Shown here: in pieces, positions 41,122 to 51,331 of the stretch
Layout of the letters: each line of letters opens with the position of its first letter
Position numbering within the stretch: position 1 is the stretch's first letter
Assembly (NCBI RefSeq): GCF_038624605.1
Contig: NZ_CP152020.1
Span: forward strand, 2,411,312 to 2,475,311
DNA length: 64,000 nt
DNA from: Psychrobacillus sp. FSL K6-4046
GTDB taxonomy: Bacteria; Bacillota; Bacilli; Bacillales_A; Planococcaceae
Reading direction: 5' to 3'
Program-made: the position numbers and the translations under genes
Notes under the pieces: model-generated
What the model was told of the DNA's origin: nothing
The model's input: the letters and a program-made list of their open reading frames with translations, nothing else
The model's database searches: none

Positions 41122-43854
41122 TTACTTGCCTGGTTTTCCGGGCTTCTCTGGCTTTGGTTTTTCAGGTTTACCCGGTTTATCTGGCTTCCCAGGTTTACCA
41201 GGCTTCTTTACTTCCTTTTCATAGCTCAGCTTAAAATCATCAAAGTATGCAGCTGTTGTAGTGAAGTAATTGGATGTTCCAGCAAATAGACGAGCATATT
41301 TTGCCCCCTCTGGAGCTGTAACGGTCGCTTTTACCGTCTGCCATTCCTTATGACCGTTACGGATATGGATAATATTTTCACCATCTCGATCACTACCTAC
41401 TTGTATTCCCTTTTCGTCAAAATAACGAATAAAGAAGCTTACGCTACCGTCTTCTAAAAAGAGATTAGTAGAAGCTGTATACTCGATTCCTTCTTTTATA
41501 GAAATCGAATCGGTTTGTGCGAAAACAGTTTGCTTTTGATCGGTATCGTTAATTTTTAAGCTTTTCTTACCAGATTTTTTACGTAAATCGCTTATTTCAA
41601 AGGATGCATTGGATGGAAATGCTCCAAATAAGGATGACCAACCCGGTATGCTTTCTTTCTTGACCTTGTCTTCGAATCCTGCATTTTTAATCGGAACATT
41701 GACAGTCTCATAAATCGGTTCCTCAGGATTTACAACTTCTCCACCATCCACTACAGGAATCATAAATAGATGAGTTGCATCGCCATCTATATAATAGATA
41801 TTTTCATTTCCTTCTTTGTCATTCGCTAGAACCATAAAATCAATTTCAGGTCCTGAATTGATTAATGAAACATGGTCTAGGTTTTCAGAGGAAGGGTCTA
41901 TTACCGTAAGCTTTCCACCTACATCTGTGTATAGCAGACCATCTTTTCCAATTTCAATATGGACCGGTCTCCACATACCCCTATTTTTTATCTCTGGATA
42001 TATATTTTTATACTTTATCACTTCATGAGTCGCAGGATCCATTGCAAAAATAATGCCGTCTACTGCGCCCCATAATGTTCCGTTATCATCAAACGTTAAT
42101 CCGCTAATTATTGGAGGAGCATCTAGTTCTGGAATATCTAATTCAAATTCCTTCAATTTTTGCTCGCTTGCCATATCCCATATAAACATTTTTGCCTTTG
42201 ACGTGCTCGGAGGAATATCAAGCCCCCCTCTTACTGTAGTGGAGCCGTAAATTAAACCGTCCTTATAGGCTAATCCAACAATACTTTGATCCTGAACCAC
42301 ATTACGATAAGTTTTTCTATCTCCCGTAACAGAATCATAAATCGTAAGTGCCCCGCCAAGCTTTTGATAATCCGGTATAGTACCGATTAATAATTTGTTT
42401 TCTACAAATTTCATAATGTACGGCCGATCCTGCTGCTCCGGCTTAAGATCAAAAAGTGTTTCTAACGCCATTGTTTCTGTATTCATCCTTTGAATAGCAG
42501 CACCTCCGTAAATCCCAAAAAATAAATCATTCCCATTTCCCGCTACAATTCCCTCTGCCTGTCCCTGGGAATACGTTACAAATTGCCCTGTTTGGATATT
42601 ATATTTCGAACCCTTTGGTCCCCCAGGATAAGTAGTCATATAAAGATTACCATCTGGACCCTCCCCAAGGTTATGAAGTTTAAGTGGAAGTGCTTGCATA
42701 GCCGTTGGCAGGGTAACAGTTTTATTTGTCTCTAGATTTGCAGCAAATATTTGGCCTGTCCTATTCATTGTTACTAGAGAGAGACCTGGAAGATCTTCTC
42801 TTCCCATATCTACAAATGCCCCTCCTCGTAAGCCAGCTCCATATCTAATCCCTGTTTCACGCGTCTCCAATGTATTGATATCAACTTCTACAATGTGACG
42901 ATTGTGAATTACATACGCCTTATCTCCATTGACCGGTAACTGGATAAAACCAAAGCTTCCAAAATCATCTGCTGATCCATCATGCAGTTTTCCAAGCTTT
43001 TTATCTGACACCCATTCTTGGTTAATCAAATCATAAAAAAGTATAGCCGATTCGCCTCCGTCATCAAAACGAGCAAATAGATAGTTACCGACGACCGCCA
43101 TATCATAAACGAATTTAATCTGGCTGACAGGCTTCCCTAAAATGTCAGGTACATTTTTTGTTATTTCTTCTTTTTCCATCGTTTCTACATTAATACGATA
43201 AACCTTTCCTTCCACTCCTAAACCAGCATATAAGTATCCATCATGATATTCGAGAGAACGAATATAACTAGCATTGTCAGCATCAATCTTTCCAAAGTCA
43301 ACGAAAGACTTAGTGGCACCATCATACTTATAAATACGCCCATTGCCTTCCGCATACGTACCAATATATGCGTTTCCATTATCATCCGTAGTACTACTCC
43401 ATGCTTGGTGTCCAGCATTAGGTGTTCCTAGCTTTTCGACAATCTTTGTTGTTGGAGAATAGCTCCAAAGCTCTCCTACATTTCCTTCTCCGAGTGCAGC
43501 AATATACACTGTCCCATTAGAAGCAATAGTATGACTCCACACTTGAGATACCTTTGCTAACTGCTGAGAAAATATTAGCTTATTATCCTTTACATCTACT
43601 ACATTAAATACACCACCATTTGCTGTGGCATAAACTACATCTCTACCATTTTCTTTTCCAAAAGCAGCGTTTAATAGAACAACTTCTGAGGCACCTATTC
43701 CGAGATTTACAGGGGACTTAAATCCCCTATCCTTAAGCTTTGCTATTACATCTTCTTCTACAGAATTAGCAAAACTAGTCATAGGCAAAACAGCAAAGAC
43801 TAACATGATGCTTAGAAAAAGAGAAACAGCACGAATAAATTGTTTTCTCCCCAT
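41122..43854 (-). CDS. secreted beta-propeller protein with C-terminal carbohydrate-binding-like domain
   Basis: The 910-residue protein has a signal peptide (residues 1-29, ending TSFA). Residues about 45-690 consist of repeated four-strand units with YIAALGEGNVGELWSY, YIGTYAEGNGRIYKYDG, YAGLGVEGKVYRIN and LYTDVGGKLTVIDP, typical of two beta-propellers. Residues about 715-880 (NAGFEDKVKKESIPGWSS, AYFDDFKLSYE) form a jelly-roll like carbohydrate-binding modules. The end is a proline/glycine/lysine tail (PGKPGKPDKPGKP). No catalytic residues are evident; binding of wall or environmental polysaccharide is inferred. Confidence 0.8.
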   Translation of the reverse strand: MGRKQFIRAVSLFLSIMLVFAVLPMTSFANSVEEDVIAKLKDRGFKSPVNLGIGASEVVLLNAAFGKENGRDVVYATANGGVFNVVDVKDNKLIFSQQLAKVSQVWSHTIASNGTVYIAALGEGNVGELWSYSPTTKIVEKLGTPNAGHQAWSSTTDDNGNAYIGTYAEGNGRIYKYDGATKSFVDFGKIDADNASYIRSLEYHDGYLYAGLGVEGKVYRINVETMEKEEITKNVPDILGKPVSQIKFVYDMAVVGNYLFARFDDGGESAILFYDLINQEWVSDKKLGKLHDGSADDFGSFGFIQLPVNGDKAYVIHNRHIVEVDINTLETRETGIRYGAGLRGGAFVDMGREDLPGLSLVTMNRTGQIFAANLETNKTVTLPTAMQALPLKLHNLGEGPDGNLYMTTYPGGPKGSKYNIQTGQFVTYSQGQAEGIVAGNGNDLFFGIYGGAAIQRMNTETMALETLFDLKPEQQDRPYIMKFVENKLLIGTIPDYQKLGGALTIYDSVTGDRKTYRNVVQDQSIVGLAYKDGLIYGSTTVRGGLDIPPSTSKAKMFIWDMASEQKLKEFELDIPELDAPPIISGLTFDDNGTLWGAVDGIIFAMDPATHEVIKYKNIYPEIKNRGMWRPVHIEIGKDGLLYTDVGGKLTVIDPSSENLDHVSLINSGPEIDFMVLANDKEGNENIYYIDGDATHLFMIPVVDGGEVVNPEEPIYETVNVPIKNAGFEDKVKKESIPGWSSLFGAFPSNASFEISDLRKKSGKKSLKINDTDQKQTVFAQTDSISIKEGIEYTASTNLFLEDGSVSFFIRYFDEKGIQVGSDRDGENIIHIRNGHKEWQTVKATVTAPEGAKYARLFAGTSNYFTTTAAYFDDFKLSYEKEVKKPGKPGKPDKPGKPEKPKPEKPGKPGK

Positions 43855-44012
43855 TAAACAACCTCCTTTATCAGTATAATTACAATTTTCAGTATATTAT
43901 CCCTTTATAATTATAGATATGTCTTAAAAGAGTCTTAATTATAGTTGATATATAATACCTACCTTAATCTATTAGGTCTAATGATTTAGATGCTCTTTAC
44001 TTAAAACAAAAA

Positions 44013-44043
44013 AACCTTCCAAACATATTTTGTTTGGAAGGTT
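44013..44043 (-). terminator. terminator of the selO gene
   Basis: AACCTTCCAAACA pairs with TGTTTGGAAGGTT over 13 bases around five bases, followed on the minus strand by TTTTTTTGTTTT. It lies about 70 bases after the selO stop. Confidence 0.88.
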
Positions 44044-44110
44044 CTTGTTGATACTTATTGATTAAGAAAGTTAATTTCATTAAATAAAAGTCAAAACCAG
44101 AATCTATATT

Positions 44111-45580
44111 TCACGTTCCACAGAAAGTTTGATATCCACAGCTTGAGTCTGGTGGAAGCTTCGAGTACTCTTGGTTATCGGCTGAATAATCGTAAGGGTT
44201 TTGAAGCACTGCCACTAAACTTTCCATCACTTGATAGTCTCCTCTATCAACTGCTGCCTCTAGCGCCTCTTCCACACGGTGATTTCTCGGAATGACAGAA
44301 GGATTATGTTGCTTCATCATTTGTGTTGCTTCTTGTTTTGATTCTTGTTGTTTTTCTAATCTATCTAACCACTTTGTATGCCATTTATTAAAATCAGCTG
44401 ATTTAAAAAGTTCATTTTCATCTAGCTCTTCCATAGTTAGAGCTCGGAAGGTGTTTGTATAGTCTGCTTTATACTTCTGCATTAGTTCTAGAAGCTCTTG
44501 AACGAGGGCTAGATTTCCTTCTTCTTCATGGAATAACCCTAGTTTAGCTCTCATGCCTTTTAGGTAATTTGTTTGGAAATGCTCTGGATAGGCAGATAAC
44601 ACTTCCTGTGCAAGTTTTATTGCTTCCTCTTGATCTTCATGAATAAGGGCCAATAAACTTTCTGCAAGTCTAGCCAGATTCCAGCCACCAATACCAGGTT
44701 GGTTGCCGTATGCGTAACGTCCTTGCGTATCAATTGAGCTAAATACAGTGTTCATATCATAGGTATCCATAAACGCACATGGGCCATAGTCAATAGACTC
44801 TCCGCTGATGCTCATATTATCTGTATTCATCACTCCATGAATAAACCCTACTAGCTGCCATTGAGAAATAAGTGATGCTTGACGCTTCGTTACCTCCTCG
44901 AGGAAAAGTAAATATTTGTTCTCTTTATCCTCCAACGCAGGATAATGTCTGTTTATCGTGTAGTCAGCTAGTGCCTGTAAGTCCTCATATGTCCCGTAGG
45001 TTGCAGCAAACTGGAACGTACCAACTCGAATATGACTGTTAGCGATTCTCGTCATTACAGCCCCTTGTTGAAGTGTTTCTCGGATTATTGATTCGCCAGT
45101 AGTTACAACTGAAAGACTACGTGTCGTCGGTATTCCTAATCCATGCATCGCTTCACTAATAATATATTCTCGAAGCATAGGACCAAGTCCAGCTCTTCCA
45201 TCTCCTCCGCGAGAATAAGGAGTTTTACCAGAGCCTTTTAGTTGTATATCAAAACGCTTCCCATCAGGGGTTAATTGTTCTCCATACAATAATGCCCGAC
45301 CATCTCCTAGCATAGTAAAGTGTCCAAATTGATGACCAGCATAGGCTTGTGCAAGAGGCTTACTTCCTTCTGGAGCACTATTTCCAGCTAGTATTTGTAG
45401 ACCTTGTTCACTTTTAAGATAGTCTTTATTCAATCCTAGCTCAGTGGCTAGTGATTCATTTAAAACGGTAAGCTTAGGGGAGCTAACAGGATTAGGATCT
45501 ATTATTGTAAAAAACATTGGCGGAAGACTAGTATAACTATTGTCTAGATTCCATCCAGCTTGGTTTTGAGTTTCTGACAT
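44111..45580 (-). CDS. selO: SelO/YdiU-family protein adenylyltransferase
   Basis: The 489-residue pseudokinase-fold enzyme transfers AMP from ATP to protein Ser, Thr or Tyr. Family blocks are [80 protein letters not shown] (catalytic N and D) and NRTH-like [18 protein letters not shown]. The C-terminal end has [10 protein letters not shown] with two cysteines. I chose the ATG at 45,580 behind AAAGGAAGG. It is a single gene. Confidence 0.92.
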   Translation of the reverse strand: MSETQNQAGWNLDNSYTSLPPMFFTIIDPNPVSSPKLTVLNESLATELGLNKDYLKSEQGLQILAGNSAPEGSKPLAQAYAGHQFGHFTMLGDGRALLYGEQLTPDGKRFDIQLKGSGKTPYSRGGDGRAGLGPMLREYIISEAMHGLGIPTTRSLSVVTTGESIIRETLQQGAVMTRIANSHIRVGTFQFAATYGTYEDLQALADYTINRHYPALEDKENKYLLFLEEVTKRQASLISQWQLVGFIHGVMNTDNMSISGESIDYGPCAFMDTYDMNTVFSSIDTQGRYAYGNQPGIGGWNLARLAESLLALIHEDQEEAIKLAQEVLSAYPEHFQTNYLKGMRAKLGLFHEEEGNLALVQELLELMQKYKADYTNTFRALTMEELDENELFKSADFNKWHTKWLDRLEKQQESKQEATQMMKQHNPSVIPRNHRVEEALEAAVDRGDYQVMESLVAVLQNPYDYSADNQEYSKLPPDSSCGYQTFCGT

Positions 45581-45671
45581 CGAACCTTCCTTTCTTATCA
45601 ATTACTTTTTTTCTTATGTATTTATTATACCCTTCTAAAATGTGTGATACGCTAATTTAGAATTTCTATAC

Positions 45672-45702
45672 AAAAAAAAGAGCAGCAGTCGCTGTTCTTT
45701 TT
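45672..45702 (-). terminator. terminator after the 45,722 pseudogene
   Basis: AAAGAGCAGC pairs with GCTGTTCTTT around AGTC and runs on the minus strand into TTTTTTTTG. Confidence 0.8.
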
Positions 45703-45721
45703 CTAGGTTTATACCTATTTT

Positions 45722-46285
45722 TTAAATCGGCTTCTCACTCCAGTTAACATGATTTACACCATAAATATTAATTTTTCCAAGGCTTAAAACATGAGGAATA
45801 TAGGCAAACATCCCGAAGTTTTTACCTTTCTTACTTTCTTCAGCAAAGTAGATTAATGTATTTTCGGGGATTGCATTTAACATTGGAAAAGAGTCCATTT
45901 GAATAATTTCCACTTCCTCTTCAGGTATATCTGAAGATGGTCCCTTGTAATTGTCTTTGCGATAATAATAGATTGCATTTAAGTTATCATGTAGTCTTTC
46001 AATTGGGATTTCATAAAATAATAGGTCCTTTTTTATGCTTACCCCTAACTCGGACAATGCTTCAAAAATGTAGTTTGGATGAAGTGGCAATAAAAATATA
46101 ACATCATTTCACAAACAATCTAGTTTAGGTATTTTCCTCTGCAAAAGACTTTCCCTTTCTGGACTGTTACGATATTTCTCGCTATATTGCTTATAAAGCT
46201 CGTTGTCTAAGCCTTTTATATAATTTAGCGGTAATAGTTCATCGCCAATCATTTTCTTTGGTACCATATGATATAAAAACTCCAT
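45722..46285 (-). pseudogene. uncharacterised protein gene split by one TGA
   Basis: From an ATG at 46,285 (GGGG upstream) the frame reads MEFLYHMVPKKMIGDELLPL, then NYIKGLDNELYKQYSEKY and KIPKLDCL, a TGA at 46,109-46,111, then NDVIFLLPLHPNYIFEALSE to the stop at 45,722. The family has WNDV at this point, so TGG to TGA is likely. Both sides are otherwise uninterrupted, about 187 codons in all. A restart at 46,090 could make the last 122 residues. I recognise it as a group of bacillar proteins without known function. Confidence 0.7.
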
Positions 46286-46299
46286 TGAATCCCCACATT

Positions 46300-46971
46300 C
46301 TATTGCAGTATTTTAATTATTTTTTTCATCGCATTCTCATTGCACTTGTTCTCAAAATGAGCAATTAAATAGTCTTTAGATTCCTGTCTACTAGGGCCAA
46401 GCTTCTGGATCCCATTTCTGATAGTCCATGCATCATAGGTTTCAAAGGCTGTGGAGTTCCAACCATTTTTCTCTCCATGTTCATCTGTCTTCTCTTGAAT
46501 TCCAGCAATTACGATATCCATATAACCCTGAAGTTCTAACAATGCATTTTCAAAAACTTTCTTTTGCTCCTTTTGTATCAGACCCGACTTTTTCCGTAAA
46601 ACTCTAGTATCTATTCCCTGTTCTTCTTGAATTAATTGAAAAACTACTAAAGCCTCTCTTGATAGTTTGCCATCTGCAAAACGTTGTTCGACTGAATCTT
46701 CTTCACCTAAAACCCTTTTAAAGTATGGGAGTAGCTCCCTTGAAATGAGCACCGACTTTTTCTTAATAAACTTGCCGTATCCTGCCGTTCCATCCATCGA
46801 AAATTGTGTCCTCCACATCCATGGATCAAATTCTGTATCTGAATGCCAGACTTCTTTAGCAGTTATACTTCCTAATGAAGGATAATCAGGGATAAGAGGC
46901 GCAAGGGGCAATAGCCCAAATTCTTCAATTATATGTATAGCTTCCTTGTAGGTTTTAATTTGTTTATGCAT
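46300..46971 (-). CDS. uncharacterised protein, possibly AlkZ-related
   Basis: The 223-residue protein has VWHSDTEFDPWMWRTQFSMD followed by GTAGYGKFIKKKSVLISREL, and VLRKKSGLIQKEQKKVFENA with a helical end. This layout resembles proteins annotated as AlkZ-related, but the DNA-glycosylase active site cannot be recognised, so I give no activity. AAGGAG precedes the ATG. It lies between a methyltransferase gene and the split gene at 45,722, all on one strand with short gaps. Confidence 0.65.
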   Translation of the reverse strand: MHKQIKTYKEAIHIIEEFGLLPLAPLIPDYPSLGSITAKEVWHSDTEFDPWMWRTQFSMDGTAGYGKFIKKKSVLISRELLPYFKRVLGEEDSVEQRFADGKLSREALVVFQLIQEEQGIDTRVLRKKSGLIQKEQKKVFENALLELQGYMDIVIAGIQEKTDEHGEKNGWNSTAFETYDAWTIRNGIQKLGPSRQESKDYLIAHFENKCNENAMKKIIKILQ

Positions 46972-46985
46972 AGTGATAACACTCC

Positions 46986-47777
46986 TTATTTAAGCGCTAA
47001 TTGGACTGAAAGTTGGATTTTTTCCTCGAAACGTCCAGTAGGTTCAATTTTTAGTAATTCCTCTCTTAAATGCCTTTCAAACACATGAGAATTGTAACCT
47101 AAAAAATGTTTAGCACCATAGGAGGATGAATATATATTGCCGATTATAGAATCTATGTTCCAGCTATGTTGATATGGTGGAAGCTCAATGGTTTCCAAGT
47201 CAAAGTTAGAACGATTAATAAGCTGTTCATAAGTCTCACTCGGCGGTTGATAAAGCGTATTTCCTGCTTTTCGTTCTCCACCATACCAATACTTCATAAC
47301 TTCATCCACTTTGAGTTCCCACAAACTAGGCGTGACTTTGGTGAAAGCAGGGTCAATAATCGCGATACCGCCTCCTGGTGAAACCATACTAAACAACAGT
47401 TCAAGTGTTTTTTCACGTTCCATCCAATGAAAAGCTTTGGCAATTGTTACTAGCTTAAATGATTCCTCATGATTAGTTTTATAATTATCCAAATCGCCTA
47501 GAAACCACTCGAAATTACTAAATCTAGACTCCTGCTGTAAATGGGTAGCCTGCTGAATCATTTCTGCTTCCTGGTCTATTCCCACTATTCTTTCAAACCA
47601 ATCGACAAATCTTAACGCAAGTCTTCCATCACCACACCCTAAATCTAACATTTGTCCCGTTCCGTCTAAAGCGAACCTTTGGATTAAAAATCGAATCAGA
47701 GTAGCTGGGTATAGAGGTCTGTACCGGGAATAATACAAAGCTGTTCCTGTGAACAATTCATTGCCATACTTATTCAT
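46986..47777 (-). CDS. class I SAM-dependent methyltransferase
   Basis: The 263-residue protein has the Rossmann SAM-binding motif MLDLGCGDGRLALRFVDWFE, the acidic residue after the second strand (IVGIDQEAEMI) and the post-II segment FEWFLGDLDNYK. KAFHWMEREKTLELLFSMV and GGGIAIIDPAFT are typical of the family that acts on small molecules (ubiE/TAM-like). The acceptor is unknown. The gene follows the alpha/beta hydrolase by about 50 bases. Confidence 0.85.
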   Translation of the reverse strand: MNKYGNELFTGTALYYSRYRPLYPATLIRFLIQRFALDGTGQMLDLGCGDGRLALRFVDWFERIVGIDQEAEMIQQATHLQQESRFSNFEWFLGDLDNYKTNHEESFKLVTIAKAFHWMEREKTLELLFSMVSPGGGIAIIDPAFTKVTPSLWELKVDEVMKYWYGGERKAGNTLYQPPSETYEQLINRSNFDLETIELPPYQHSWNIDSIIGNIYSSSYGAKHFLGYNSHVFERHLREELLKIEPTGRFEEKIQLSVQLALK

Positions 47778-47825
47778 ATATTTATATAGCCTCTCTTTCT
47801 AGAGAACATAACTTGCTTACTGTAG

Positions 47826-48668
47826 TCATTCTACGAGAAACCTATTTATAACTTGTGTAAATAACTCTTTTTCTTCTATGAATGGATAGTGATTACTTTG
47901 TTCGAATATATCGAGCGTGGAATATTCTAGTATTTCATGCATTTCTAAAGAAAACTCTACTGGACACTGAACGTCATGTCTCCCACACAAAATATGAACG
48001 GAAGTTTTGACCTTATCAAGTTGACGTGTCACGTCGTAAATCAGAGCCTCCCTCCCAAAAAAGTTTAGTCTGCTAGCACATATTTTTTTATGTATGTTAC
48101 TCGAAAAAAATGATTCATAATTATCAGGTCTATATAAAGAAAATTGAGTTCTTTCTTTTGAGAGTTGATAGCGTTCTTTTATTGTAAGAAGTGGATTTTT
48201 TAAAAGTTGCATTAATTCTTGCATTCTTTCATAATTCGGGTGTTCTTCATTATAAATACACTTAGTTGAGGAAGAACTAAACTCTCTTGCCGAAGATCCC
48301 ACAATAATAAGAGATTTAAGAGATTCAGAAAAATGGATACCATAAAGTAAACCAATCATTCCACCTGTCGAATGTCCAGCAAAAATCCACTTCTCGTAAC
48401 CATAGGCCTGCCGTATGGACTCTAAATCAAGTACTGCGTCAATCATACTTAATTCGTGTGGAGAACTAGGCTTGTCTGTGTTACCTGCATCTCTCAGGTT
48501 TACAAGAAACACTTTGTTTGTACTTGTAAAAGTATTAGCAAAATAATCACCACTATCATCGAATTCAGAGTAATGGTGTGTAACGCAAACCGGCTCTCCC
48601 TTTCCTTTTGTAAACACCTCAAAACTTCCTCGAGAAGTTTCTATCATTTGATGTACCCATTTAGACAT
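47826..48668 (-). CDS. alpha/beta hydrolase
   Basis: The 280-residue protein has the nucleophile elbow GHSTGGM (serine in G-x-S-x-G), HHYSEFDDSGDYF near the oxyanion hole, LCGRHDVQCPVEFSLEM with the acid and SNHYPFIEEKELF with the catalytic histidine. I chose the ATG at 48,668 with GGTGGGAG upstream; another ATG at 48,689 overlaps the methyltransferase stop as ATGA. Substrate is unknown; the pairing with a methyltransferase hints at ester chemistry. Confidence 0.85.
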   Translation of the reverse strand: MSKWVHQMIETSRGSFEVFTKGKGEPVCVTHHYSEFDDSGDYFANTFTSTNKVFLVNLRDAGNTDKPSSPHELSMIDAVLDLESIRQAYGYEKWIFAGHSTGGMIGLLYGIHFSESLKSLIIVGSSAREFSSSSTKCIYNEEHPNYERMQELMQLLKNPLLTIKERYQLSKERTQFSLYRPDNYESFFSSNIHKKICASRLNFFGREALIYDVTRQLDKVKTSVHILCGRHDVQCPVEFSLEMHEILEYSTLDIFEQSNHYPFIEEKELFTQVINRFLVE

Positions 48669-48685
48669 AAAACTGCTCCCACCAA

Positions 48686-49390
48686 TCATGTTTTTTGAAA
48701 AACTGCTGTCATAAAACCAGCTAAGCCAAGCATTTCTGCTGGTGGTTTTATTTCCCTCATTTGTCGTATCTCTATCTCCTTAAATCCCTTAAAGACAGCT
48801 CGTAATTTAGTTTCATCATACCCAAGTCCACCTTTTAAGCTTAGTGAACGATAAACCTCTTCGTCCGAAATTGTCGCTCCACCATATTCGCCATTTGGAG
48901 AAAAACAAGTGATAGCAAAATAGCCTCCAGATTTAAGTGCTCTCTGTATTAGTTGGATATAACTCATTCGCCGATGAGGAGCGATATGGTGAAAACAACC
49001 TGAATCATAGACAATGTCATAGCTATCTTCCTGAATATTCAGCTCAAAAATATTTTGACAGATGAAGTTAACATCAATATTTTCTTTTTTTGCTCTCTCG
49101 GTTGCCCATTGTATAGTCTCTTTTGAAATATCAACCGCATCAACTGCAAATCCTTTATTTGCTAAATAAATGGCATTTCTGCCAGGTCCACATCCTAGCT
49201 CTAACACATTACCTTGTTTAAATATATTTCGTTCCACATATTCTACTAAATTTTCATCAGGCTTTACCGTAAAAAAAGGAACCTCTCTTTTCCGATCACG
49301 ATAAAAATCGTCCCAAAAAAATTTTGGTTCCCTTAAAAGACTGTCTAACACTATTAATAAATCCTCTTGTTCTGTTATCAATCGTTCCAT
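48686..49390 (-). CDS. class I SAM-dependent methyltransferase
   Basis: The 234-residue protein carries VLELGCGPGRNAIYLANKGF (SAM motif I), VDAVDISKETIQWA (acidic residue binding the ribose) and YDIVYDSGCFHHIAPHRRMS (post-I/II with the HH pair), resembling TehB/thiopurine-type methyltransferases. YFAITCFSPNGEYGGATISD follows. It is coupled to the hydrolase gene by end overlap. The acceptor is unknown. Confidence 0.85.
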   Translation of the reverse strand: MERLITEQEDLLIVLDSLLREPKFFWDDFYRDRKREVPFFTVKPDENLVEYVERNIFKQGNVLELGCGPGRNAIYLANKGFAVDAVDISKETIQWATERAKKENIDVNFICQNIFELNIQEDSYDIVYDSGCFHHIAPHRRMSYIQLIQRALKSGGYFAITCFSPNGEYGGATISDEEVYRSLSLKGGLGYDETKLRAVFKGFKEIEIRQMREIKPPAEMLGLAGFMTAVFQKT

Positions 49391-49407
49391 AGCCTAGACC
49401 TCTTTCA

Positions 49408-49740
49408 TTAATCAATAAAATAAGGATAATAAGTCAATGCAGTTATGCAAAAGCTTACTACAATAAATAGCAGTAATCCTAATACAATAGGAGATCCTTT
49501 GAATTTAAATTGAAAAGGTGTAACCCCGCCACCATCCTGTCCATTCCAGCCTTTCAAATGAGCGTTCTCTTCATTGCTATTTCTATTAGAATTAAGTTGA
49601 AGAAACCAGATGAGGCCAAATACCGCTAAACTACCAAGAAAAATGACATCTACGAATTTCCAATCTAATATAATAGAAACTCCCCATAATATAGCTGTTT
49701 CTACTAGGACAGTAGCTAAAATGATATATAAGTTTTTCAA
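49408..49740 (-). CDS. membrane protein of unknown function
   Basis: The 110-residue protein has three hydrophobic segments (about 3-22, 30-46 and 84-104) and a hydrophilic loop with ENAHLKGWNGQDGGGVTPFQ between the second and third. The start is probably a TTG at 49,740 behind GGGGGAATT. Its family is not known to me. It may share a transcript with the methyltransferase that follows 17 bases later. Confidence 0.65.
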   Translation of the reverse strand: MKNLYIILATVLVETAILWGVSIILDWKFVDVIFLGSLAVFGLIWFLQLNSNRNSNEENAHLKGWNGQDGGGVTPFQFKFKGSPIVLGLLLFIVVSFCITALTYYPYFID

Positions 49741-49899
49741 CTCATAATTCCCCCATTCAAATATTTATTGTAATTATCTGTTAATACTATTATAATCTAA
49801 AATTTGTAAATTAAGTAAACATTTTTTCGCTTTTCTTTTTTTATTCAAAGTAGATTTTTACAAATTTATATCGAAATAGTTTAAGGTGTAAGGAGGAAT

Positions 49900-50311
49900 T
49901 TGATGCTAAATGATAGGGATTCACTACCAAAGGACAGAAGAATTGCTGGTGTTCATTGTAAACCCATAACCGAACAAGGCATGATTATGCTTTCGTGGGA
50001 CAAGGCAGAACAGCAAATCACAACTATTGGAGGGCGTTTAGAAAATGGTGAAAGTTTGAAGGAGGCTTTAGAGCGGGAAGTGATGGAAGAAGTCGGAATC
50101 TACTACCGATACATATAAAGTTTGGTACCTATCAAAAATAAAAATACTTGGAAACTATGACTTTAACAATGAGAAAACGGGTTATATTATAAGTAATTTT
50201 AGTACATTTGAAATGATGATCAAACAGCTAGAGAGCAAGCAAGCATTTAGACTTCAAATTCTACAACTAGCAAAGAAAAAAGCTTTAGAAATTAAATGGC
50301 TTACCAAATAA
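49900..50311 (+). pseudogene. NUDIX hydrolase remnant with frameshift
   Basis: The first 70 codons have SLPKDRRIAGVHCKPITEQG and an intact Nudix box (GGRLENGESLKEALEREVME, EVGI). Right after it the frame ends at 50,116. In the next frame DTYKVWYLSKIKILGNYDFN and IISNFSTFEMMIKQLESKQA continue to a TAA at 50,309-50,311. A frameshift, and probably loss of some middle codons, separates the parts. AGGAGG precedes the ATG. It is unlikely to be active. Confidence 0.6.
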
Positions 50312-50407
50312 ATTGCTAATCCCCTCTAGTTCTTTTATTTATGTGATAGTGATTAATTTATTCCAATAACCGATTCCTAGTTAAATACTTTCCATATATT
50401 ATTCTAC

Positions 50408-50587
50408 TTATTTACTCTTCTTTAAAATAAACATTTCTCTAATAAAGGCACCGATTGCCACAGAAATGAAAATGGTAGATATTAAATTCATCACCCTAAT
50501 AAATGTATGGGTCGTGTAAATAACTTGAACGCTTTGAACAATGACAATTAATCCGAATAAAAAGATGGCTATTATTACTTTCTTCAA
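50408..50587 (-). CDS. small membrane protein
   Basis: A 59-codon frame begins with a TTG and reads LKKVIIAIFLFGLIVIVQSV, then MNLISTIFISVAIGAFIREM and ends LKKSK. Two hydrophobic segments flank a short polar loop. GAAAGG lies 11 bases upstream, a weak signal. It could equally be part of a small-membrane-protein cluster that includes the next genes. No function is apparent. Confidence 0.45.
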   Translation of the reverse strand: MKKVIIAIFLFGLIVIVQSVQVIYTTHTFIRVMNLISTIFISVAIGAFIREMFILKKSK

Positions 50588-50641
50588 TTAGCTAACAACC
50601 TTTCTTACGTTAGAGTAGTTGTTTTCATCTAGCATTTTTTT

Positions 50642-51223
50642 CTAGTTAGTATTATTAACCCTAAATTCTACTTGCAATTTAATGTTATAGTGTTTCTTTT
50701 GTTCAGTTTTCCCGTTAGCTTTCACATAAAAATCAGCAGAGCCGTTTACGATATAACGTCCTTCTGGAAATTCCTGATTCATAATTTGACTTATAAAATC
50801 TACATATTCTTTTTTATCCTCTGAAGTGTAGCCGCCACTTCCCCAATATTCTGCACGGAGTGGTTCCCCTTTTCTTAGTTTAGTGCTTAATAATGGTGTA
50901 TCCATACCGTATCCGATTTCAAAGTTTCTGGTAGTTTCAACCATTGGGAAAGAAAACGGGGAAGCTGAATGAAAAATTTCAATTTCATCTTTTTCTCCTG
51001 TATATTCTAATTCAGCATAAATTTTTATAGGTCCATTCTTACCGTACTCTGCTTTTTCTGTCACAAGTCGATATACAAAATCTTCTTCTATAGCTTGGGC
51101 TTTTGTATCTAGTGGTTTCGTATCAGACGGTTCGGTATCAACCTTCCTATCAACCTTTTGTTGACAGCTCACTAAACATAAGGACAGAACTATTAAAGAC
51201 ACAAGGAAACCTATTTTATACAT
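50642..51223 (-). CDS. putative lipoprotein
   Basis: The 193-residue protein has a lipoprotein signal with lipobox CLVSC (cysteine about residue 20), a Ser/Thr/Asp linker, then a beta-rich domain with VTEKAEYGKNGPIKIYAELE and IMNQEFPEGRYIVNGSADFY. The second part resembles BsuPI-like or invasin-like immunoglobulin folds that bind at the cell surface, but I cannot assign a family. It is followed downstream by the small membrane protein gene at 50,408. Confidence 0.72.
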   Translation of the reverse strand: MYKIGFLVSLIVLSLCLVSCQQKVDRKVDTEPSDTKPLDTKAQAIEEDFVYRLVTEKAEYGKNGPIKIYAELEYTGEKDEIEIFHSASPFSFPMVETTRNFEIGYGMDTPLLSTKLRKGEPLRAEYWGSGGYTSEDKKEYVDFISQIMNQEFPEGRYIVNGSADFYVKANGKTEQKKHYNIKLQVEFRVNNTN

Positions 51224-51331
51224 TATAATCCCTCTTTATTTTTATGAATTAGACGAGGAAAAAATATATTCGTTTCAAAGATCTAACGGCGGAATTGGTC
51301 ATATCCCATTCTGAACACTAACTCCGATTTA

